Positions 13,957 through 17,856 of a stretch of 17,856 nt of DNA are shown here, one piece after another. The notes under the pieces were generated by a model, which saw only the letters and a list, made by a program, of their open reading frames with translations, did no database searches and was not told the DNA's origin. Position numbers and translations under genes: made by a program. The DNA is from JAAYCI01 sp964370195 (GTDB lineage: Bacteria > Bacillota > Clostridia > Oscillospirales > Ruminococcaceae), in assembly GCA_964370195.1 (NCBI GenBank), contig CAYJIH010000038.1, positions 1 through 17,856 of the forward strand, given 5' to 3'. Each line of letters begins with the position of its first letter. The stretch's first letter is position 1.

Positions 13957-15330
13957 TTAGGCATATACACCGGTTTGTGGGGAAAGTGCAGTGGTGGTGC
14001 CGGTGCTAGCCGATGTTGTGGAACTTGACGACGAGCTAGAAGACGAACTTGAGGACGAGCTTGAGGACGAGCTGCTTGAAGAAGCGGTTACATACATTGC
14101 AAACGGGGAAAGGCTGGTAACGTCTATGGTAGCGATACCGTTTTGTACAGTTGCTGTAATGTATTCAACACTAATTTCTTCCGAAATCATTGGGTCTTGG
14201 TGGGCTCCCGCATAGTGCACAAACGTTACGGTTTCGCCGTTTGCTATGCCCGAAACGGGGATGCTAAGGCGGAAAGTTGGTGCGGGATTGGTGGTGGGGA
14301 AGTAAGGCTCGTGGCTTGATGGGTCTGTGTTTAGGAATGAAAAATCATACATGCCGGCTAAATTACCTTCGGGCGGGCCAGAAGCGGCAATTTTTGCGTT
14401 TAGGGCTTCGCCCATTCTGTAGCGGGTGCCTTGGCTATAGTCTGCGGCGTTGAACGGCGAAGCACTAAAGCGAAATCCACTTGGTACAGAAGATACTTGT
14501 ACATTAGAAACGTCCACTGTGTACATAGAAAAAGCGGGGTCTTCTTGGGGAAGGTTATAGGTTTCGTATTGTATTGTAATGGTGTTTGTGCTTTGAGCAT
14601 AAAGCGTTGTATCTGTTGGCGTGTATTTTAAAGTGTATGTTGTGTTTGATGTGTATGCATCAAAGTTTTCAAATCGAATAGAGTACTCTGTGCCATCGGT
14701 TTCTTTGGTTTCGATGACATTGCCCGTTGGGCCAATAAGCTGCATGTTGCCAGCGGGAAATTGGCCGCTGGGTATGGCGGTATTTGACGGTGTTGCAACA
14801 ATTTCAAAGGAATCATATGTGTTGAGGTTGACAGAAAAAGATACTTCTGGGAGTGCAGGCGGTGTGTAGGGTGTAGTGGCAATGTAATTGGTTATACTAG
14901 TAACGACAGAGCCAGAAGCGTCGAGGGATGGAGTCGATAATACATATGTTATCGACATGGTGCCACTGCCTGTGATGTTGGCACTGCGTATAGCCGAAAT
15001 ATCCACAGAAATGTCTATTGGACTTGTGTTGTCTAAAGTGGTAGTTTGATTGGGTAATACAATCTCACTGCCGCCGTCTGGGGTGAAGGTGGCTTTAATT
15101 GTGTGTCCTATCTGAAAGTTCTGGCTCGTATTAAATGTAAGCCTGAACGCTGCGTTGTTTCCGCTGGAGCTTTCTGCTAAGTATTGTGCCGTCATATCTG
15201 TTGTGTTATCGGTGGCGGCATAAACGTCTGTAGGTGTGGTTAAAAATAAGGCGAGGGGCGTGCATAAAAGCAGTGCCAGTAAGGCACACATCATAAGTGA
15301 AAAAGCGCGGGTTTTCTTTGAGTAAGTCAT
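13957..15330 (-). CDS. Secreted surface protein ending in SPQTG, without membrane anchor
   Basis: A 457-aa exported protein of unknown function. The signal peptide covers about residues 1-38 (KK near the start, a long Leu/Ala core, probable cleavage after DVYA). The mature part is rich in Thr, Ser and Asn, with beta-strand-like stretches suggesting several Ig-like or similar domains. Near the end is a run of 21 serines, then TTSASTGTTTALSPQTGVYA and the stop. SPQTG matches the (S/P)PxTG sorting motif used by class B sortase of Clostridioides difficile. A sorting signal normally continues into a hydrophobic helix and a basic tail, and here the gene stops three residues after the motif. In frame beyond the TAA are 12 hydrophobic codons (LYFAIIILYLVY) and then a second stop. 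ATG 15330 has AAGGGG 7 nt upstream. It may be released, or be a decayed wall protein. Confidence 0.85.
   Translation of the reverse strand: MTYSKKTRAFSLMMCALLALLLCTPLALFLTTPTDVYAATDNTTDMTAQYLAESSSGNNAAFRLTFNTSQNFQIGHTIKATFTPDGGSEIVLPNQTTTLDNTSPIDISVDISAIRSANITGSGTMSITYVLSTPSLDASGSVVTSITNYIATTPYTPPALPEVSFSVNLNTYDSFEIVATPSNTAIPSGQFPAGNMQLIGPTGNVIETKETDGTEYSIRFENFDAYTSNTTYTLKYTPTDTTLYAQSTNTITIQYETYNLPQEDPAFSMYTVDVSNVQVSSVPSGFRFSASPFNAADYSQGTRYRMGEALNAKIAASGPPEGNLAGMYDFSFLNTDPSSHEPYFPTTNPAPTFRLSIPVSGIANGETVTFVHYAGAHQDPMISEEISVEYITATVQNGIATIDVTSLSPFAMYVTASSSSSSSSSSSSSSSSSSSSSTTSASTGTTTALSPQTGVYA
14020..14082 (-). repeat. Poly-serine tract of 21 codons
   Basis: An uninterrupted run of 21 Ser codons using mixed codons (TCx and AGy), partly built of a 12-bp unit AGCTCGTCCTCA. 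It forms a flexible stalk just before the C-terminal SPQTG motif, the usual place for a wall-spanning linker. Confidence 0.9.
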
Positions 15331-15676
15331 TTTGGTACCCCTTCCATAACAAAATAAAATTTGTTTGCAATAAATTTTGAACCAAGTTTTTTGAGTTCCA
15401 CTACAGTTAAATATGTCTTTTATTTTTTACATAGTATAGTAAATGTGCAAAACCATCCTTTATTTTAAAGGTGTTGTGTGGAAATGTCAATACAATATGA
15501 TGGTTTTATAAGTATGAATGCAGATTCGTTTTGACATTCAAGTTGATATCCTTTACCATTGTTATAGATAGGGTAGCGTGCATATCAAGGATTTATTTGG
15601 TCGAGAATATGCCTTGATAAAATGGTTCTATTCGGTGCACATTGCCTCTGTTCAAATAGATGTATAAAGGTGAATG
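15331..15676. other. Divergent intergenic region between SPQTG protein and MATE genes
   Basis: It is AT-rich and has no gene. On the minus side it holds the AAGGGG ribosome site of the secreted protein, and a TATACT (about 15432-15437) that could be its -10 but lacks a clear -35. On the plus side it holds the MATE promoter and a leader with mutually exclusive inverted repeats (15580-15619). Confidence 0.5.
15531..15559 (+). promoter_or_regulatory. Candidate MATE promoter
   Basis: TTGACA (15531-15536), a 17-bp spacer and TACCAT (15554-15559), giving a leader of about 110 nt. Within the leader, TATCAAGG (15583-15590) can pair with CCTTGATA (15612-15619), or GCATAT (15580-15585) with ATATGC (15607-15612), but not both at once. 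Confidence 0.5.
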
Positions 15677-17014
15677 ATGAGCATAGAAAACAACAAACTT
15701 CTGAGCGAGAAGCTGCCGAAGCTTTTTATACAATATTGTTTCCCCGCACTGTTTGCTATGGTGATTGCCGGAATACAGGGGATTATTGACGGTATTTTTG
15801 TGGGCAACTTTATTGGCCCCAATGCCATGGCAAGTGTTAACATTGCAAACCCATTTTTGCAGCTTATCATTGGGTTAAGTATGGTGGTAAGTGTTGGAAC
15901 ACAAAGCCATGTGGGCCTTATGCTTGGCATGGGGGAAACAAAAAGGGCGCAGGATGCCTTTCAAACGTTTTTTAGAATGGTTATTTTGTTTGCCTTTGTT
16001 ATCGTTGTTTTGGGAGGTTTATTGAACAAACAACTGGGTGTTTTTCTTGGCGCAGACAATTTTTTGTTGCCGGATGTATCGAGTTATATAAAAACCATTT
16101 CCCTTTTTTCGGTTTCCATGTGCCTAATGTTTTATTTTGGCTTTATGAATCGCATTTTGAACCGGCCACAATTGTACCTTTATGGGTCTATTCTAAGCAT
16201 TCTGGTTAATATTATGCTGGACTATATATTTATTGCAAAACTCAATTGGGGAACCACGGGCGCGGCATTGGCCACAGGAATTGCCTATAGTTCGGCTTTG
16301 CTTTTTGTTATGTGGCCGCTTTTAGATAGAAACAATGTTTTAAATATTTTTGTGGGAAAATTTTCGAATAAGTGTATAGCACCCGTTTTGTACAATGGGT
16401 GTTCTGAGGGGCTGAATTCTTTGTCGGTTGCTATCACCACTTTTTTGTTTAATACAGTGCTTATGGGCATGGCCGGTGCAAGTGGTGTGGCTGCATTTAC
16501 AGCGATCAATTATATCGGAACGTTTGGCAGTTTTCTTTTGTTTGGTATCTCCGATGGCGTTGGGCCGATTGTAAGTTATAATTTTGGGCATGGCTCTGTT
16601 AAGCGTGTGCGCTCTATTATGAAAATGGCATATACTGTGAATTTTGTCAGTGGGTTGTTGATTTTTATCATTCTTTTCTTTTTTGGAGAGGTGCTTGTTG
16701 GCTTGTTTATAAAAGATGATATTGCGCTAACACAGATGGCTGTAAATGGTGGGAAACTATATGCCTTTGCTTTTCTTATGTCTGGGTTTAACATTTTAAA
16801 CTCGGGATATTTCACGTTTATCGGAAAAGGGTTAGAATCTGCCATCATTGCTGCAAGCAGAGGTTTTGTTTTTGTAAGCATTGGCATTTTCGCGTTGCCA
16901 CTATTTTTAAGCATCAATGGCATTTGGCTTAGCGTTCCTTTTGCAGAATTTGCCGCAATGCTTATCGGCTGCTATTTTTTAAAAAAAGGTTTTAGAAAAC
17001 AATGTCAAAAATAG
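15677..17014 (+). CDS. MATE family efflux transporter
   Basis: A 445-aa multidrug and toxic compound extrusion-type exporter driven by a sodium or proton gradient; the substrate is unknown. It has about twelve hydrophobic segments in two similar halves, as in all MATE proteins. It opens with EKLPKLFIQYCFPALFAMVIAGIQGIIDGIFVG, typical of the DinF/NorM-like family, and the second half opens with the matching ISDGVGPIVSYNFG region. Two adjacent ATG codons exist at 15674 and 15677; AAAGGTG is too close to the first, so the second is preferred. It is monocistronic between its own promoter and a hairpin at its 3' end. No regulator lies next to it. Confidence 0.9.
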   Translation: MSIENNKLLSEKLPKLFIQYCFPALFAMVIAGIQGIIDGIFVGNFIGPNAMASVNIANPFLQLIIGLSMVVSVGTQSHVGLMLGMGETKRAQDAFQTFFRMVILFAFVIVVLGGLLNKQLGVFLGADNFLLPDVSSYIKTISLFSVSMCLMFYFGFMNRILNRPQLYLYGSILSILVNIMLDYIFIAKLNWGTTGAALATGIAYSSALLFVMWPLLDRNNVLNIFVGKFSNKCIAPVLYNGCSEGLNSLSVAITTFLFNTVLMGMAGASGVAAFTAINYIGTFGSFLLFGISDGVGPIVSYNFGHGSVKRVRSIMKMAYTVNFVSGLLIFIILFFFGEVLVGLFIKDDIALTQMAVNGGKLYAFAFLMSGFNILNSGYFTFIGKGLESAIIAASRGFVFVSIGIFALPLFLSINGIWLSVPFAEFAAMLIGCYFLKKGFRKQCQK

Positions 17015-17040
17015 TGGTATGCACACCTGGCATTGTTTTA
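16998..17040 (+). terminator. Probable terminator overlapping the MATE 3' end
   Basis: ACAATGTCA (16998-17006) pairs with TGGCATTGT (17027-17035, one G-U pair), with an inner GGT/ACC. TTTTATATT follows on the plus strand. The left arm lies inside the last MATE codons. Confidence 0.5.
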
Positions 17041-17107
17041 TATTGTATGAATGAACCTTAAAAAGAAGAGGAAACACACAGAATATTTTTATTTTTCAAT
17101 TTAGGAA

Positions 17108-17137
17108 TTGACAGAACCCTGTTGAATGAGGTATAAT
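17108..17137 (+). promoter_or_regulatory. Promoter of tRNA-Leu
   Basis: TTGACA (17108-17113), an 18-bp spacer and a perfect TATAAT (17132-17137). Transcription should begin about 12-15 nt before the tRNA. Confidence 0.85.
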
Positions 17138-17156
17138 AACAAACGGTTTAAGTAAT

Positions 17157-17243
17157 GCCGCTGTGGTGGAATCGGCAGACACAAGGGACTTAAAATCCCT
17201 CGATAGAAATATCGTACCGGTTCAAGTCCGGTCAGCGGCACCA
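17157..17243 (+). tRNA. tRNA-Leu (anticodon UAA), CCA encoded
   Basis: The acceptor stem GCCGCTG/CAGCGGC is a perfect 7 bp. The anticodon stem AGGGA/TCCCT carries loop CTTAAAA with anticodon TAA, which reads UUA and UUG leucine codons. The long variable arm CGATA-GAAA-TATCG is typical of class II tRNA-Leu. The T arm is CCGG-TTCAAGT-CCGG. Discriminator A17240 is followed by an encoded CCA. It has its own promoter and a hairpin downstream. Confidence 0.97.
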
Positions 17244-17252
17244 AACCCACAT

Positions 17253-17302
17253 AATCCGAACACTGTCTTCAAAATTGGAGATGCGTTCGGATTTTGTGTT
17301 TT
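17253..17302 (+). terminator. Terminator of the tRNA-Leu gene
   Basis: AATCCGAAC (17253-17261) pairs with GTTCGGATT (17285-17293). An inner helix, TCTTC with GGAGA (one G-U pair), lies above it. The run TTTTGTGTTTTC follows. Confidence 0.7.
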
Positions 17303-17330
17303 CTTCTGTGAAATCCAAAACGCAAAATAT

Positions 17331-17367
17331 GCCGGTAGATGACCACTGCGTCATCTACCGGCTTTTT
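17331..17367. terminator. Bidirectional terminator
   Basis: A perfect 13-bp stem (17331-17343 with 17350-17362) with a 6-nt loop. It is followed by TTTTT on the plus strand and by ATATTTTGCGTTTT on the minus strand. On the minus strand it ends the small gene whose stop lies 5 bp away. On the plus strand it backs up the tRNA terminator. Confidence 0.85.
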
Positions 17368-17592
17368 CTACGCTATTTTGTCGGGTTTGTTGGCGGACTC
17401 TTTCTCCTTTTGCCACCGCTCAAATGCCTTTTGATTTTCCGGGTTTTCAAAATATGCTTGGATTTTTGGCAAAAAATGGCTTGCAAACTTTTCTATCACT
17501 TCGTGCGGAATGAGTATTTCGCCGCGATTGTTGCACACGGATTCCCACGCATTTCTCAAAATTTTCATTACGATGCATTTCACTTTCTTCAT
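17368..17592 (-). CDS. Small unrecognised protein (74 aa)
   Basis: Not recognised. The 74-residue product is soluble and charged, with no signal peptide or membrane helix. It starts MKKVKCIVMKILRNAWESVC; the middle reads LIPHEVIEKFASHFLPKIQAYF, and the C-terminal part (NPENQKAFERWQKEKESANK) is probably helical. The ATG at 17592 follows GGGGGA by 5 nt. An in-frame ATG at 17628 has no ribosome site, so it is not chosen. It ends just before a bidirectional terminator. It lies between a tRNA-Leu gene and the repeat cluster at the right edge, a setting often occupied by genes of integrated elements, but nothing in the protein itself shows such a role. Confidence 0.6.
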   Translation of the reverse strand: MKKVKCIVMKILRNAWESVCNNRGEILIPHEVIEKFASHFLPKIQAYFENPENQKAFERWQKEKESANKPDKIA

Positions 17593-17660
17593 ATAATTCC
17601 CCCATTTTTGAGTATCAGTTGGCTTCATTTTGTTTATTTTTATTTCCAGATTTTTTGACT

Positions 17661-17854
17661 ACAGCACCTTGCACAGCACCTATAAAACTTCGTGTTATGG
17701 TTGTATTTTCATCTCTACAACACCCACAACAGCAAATTCACTGTTTTACAGCACCTTGGCATGATTTTGTCCCATCTTCAAACACGTCGATTTATCGTTG
17801 AAATCCAGTCGGCACTGCCGTCTGATGTGGGTGAGAGGGGCGTTTACAGCACCT
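17661..17854. repeat. Cluster of four ACAGCACCT direct repeats
   Basis: ACAGCACCT occurs at 17661-17669, 17673-17681, 17748-17756 and 17846-17854, all in the same orientation. The last two share 12 bp, TTTACAGCACCT. The rest of 17593-17856 holds no recognised gene. A 36-codon minus-strand frame, open at the window edge and ending at 17746, may be the tail of a gene lying outside, but is too short to call. Possible roles are recombinase arm sites, iterons or protein-binding sites; none can be chosen from this window. Confidence 0.6.
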
Positions 17855-17856
17855 CG

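Noticed and set aside
15543..15550. TTGATATC in the MATE promoter spacer, like the SPFH operator half-site
   Set aside because: A single AT-rich octamer without a tandem partner at 11 bp is expected by chance at this scale.
17746..17856. A 36-codon minus-strand frame open at the right edge
   Set aside because: Too short to judge, with no recognised motif; it also spans two of the four repeats, so it may be chance.
17593..17856. CRISPR-like reading of the repeats at the right edge
   Set aside because: The repeats are only 9 bp at uneven spacing (12, 75 and 98 bp), unlike CRISPR repeats and spacers, and no cas gene is present.

Overview
The window looks like chromosomal DNA of a low-GC Gram-positive bacterium of the class Clostridia, possibly a gut Oscillospiraceae/Ruminococcaceae-type organism (inference). 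Signs seen in the sequence are AT-rich coding DNA, strong GGAGG/GAGGTG ribosome binding sites, TTGACA/TATAAT-type promoters, many intrinsic terminators, a Clostridia-style SPxTG surface protein and an HPr-type PTS component.

Layout, left to right. 1-80: a GC-rich scrap ending in GACAGTCTGA, probably the end of an interspersed element. 81-2782: a minus-strand arsenic module, arsR-arsP-acr3, with a consensus promoter and two ATCAA-N6-TTGAT operator-like palindromes, one before arsR and one before arsP. 2827-4358: an AI-2E family permease behind a small degenerate HPr-like gene, both minus. 4568-5022: a divergent genuine HPr gene with its own promoter and terminator. 5048-6340: an SPFH/stomatin-like membrane protein translationally coupled to a ribbon-helix-helix (Arc-like) protein, behind a promoter overlapped by an 11-bp-arm palindrome. 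6417-8104: a B12-binding radical SAM protein and a 19-bp-stem hairpin. 8260-10503: an OmpR-type response regulator and histidine kinase overlapping by 8 bp. 10675-12110: a sodium:alanine (AGCS) symporter, minus. 12179-12379: about 140 bp of structured non-coding DNA between two nearly identical copies of a terminator hairpin. 12416-15330: two envelope proteins, minus: a zinc-ribbon/one-TM protein with a duplicated ectodomain, and a secreted poly-Ser protein ending in SPQTG without a membrane anchor. 15531-17040: a MATE exporter. 17108-17243: tRNA-Leu(UAA). 17331-17592: a short unrecognised gene. 17661-17854: four copies of ACAGCACCT at the right edge.

Functionally this is mostly ordinary core/accessory chromosome: metalloid efflux, solute transport, envelope sensing and surface proteins. 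The least explained parts are the terminator-duplicating element (12179-12379, with a probable relative at 1-80), the SPFH/RHH pair with its tandem TGATATC operator, the HPr-like protein lacking the phosphorylation-site context, the SPQTG protein that stops before its anchor, and the repeat cluster next to the tRNA at the right edge. All function calls come from reading motifs; no database search was possible.
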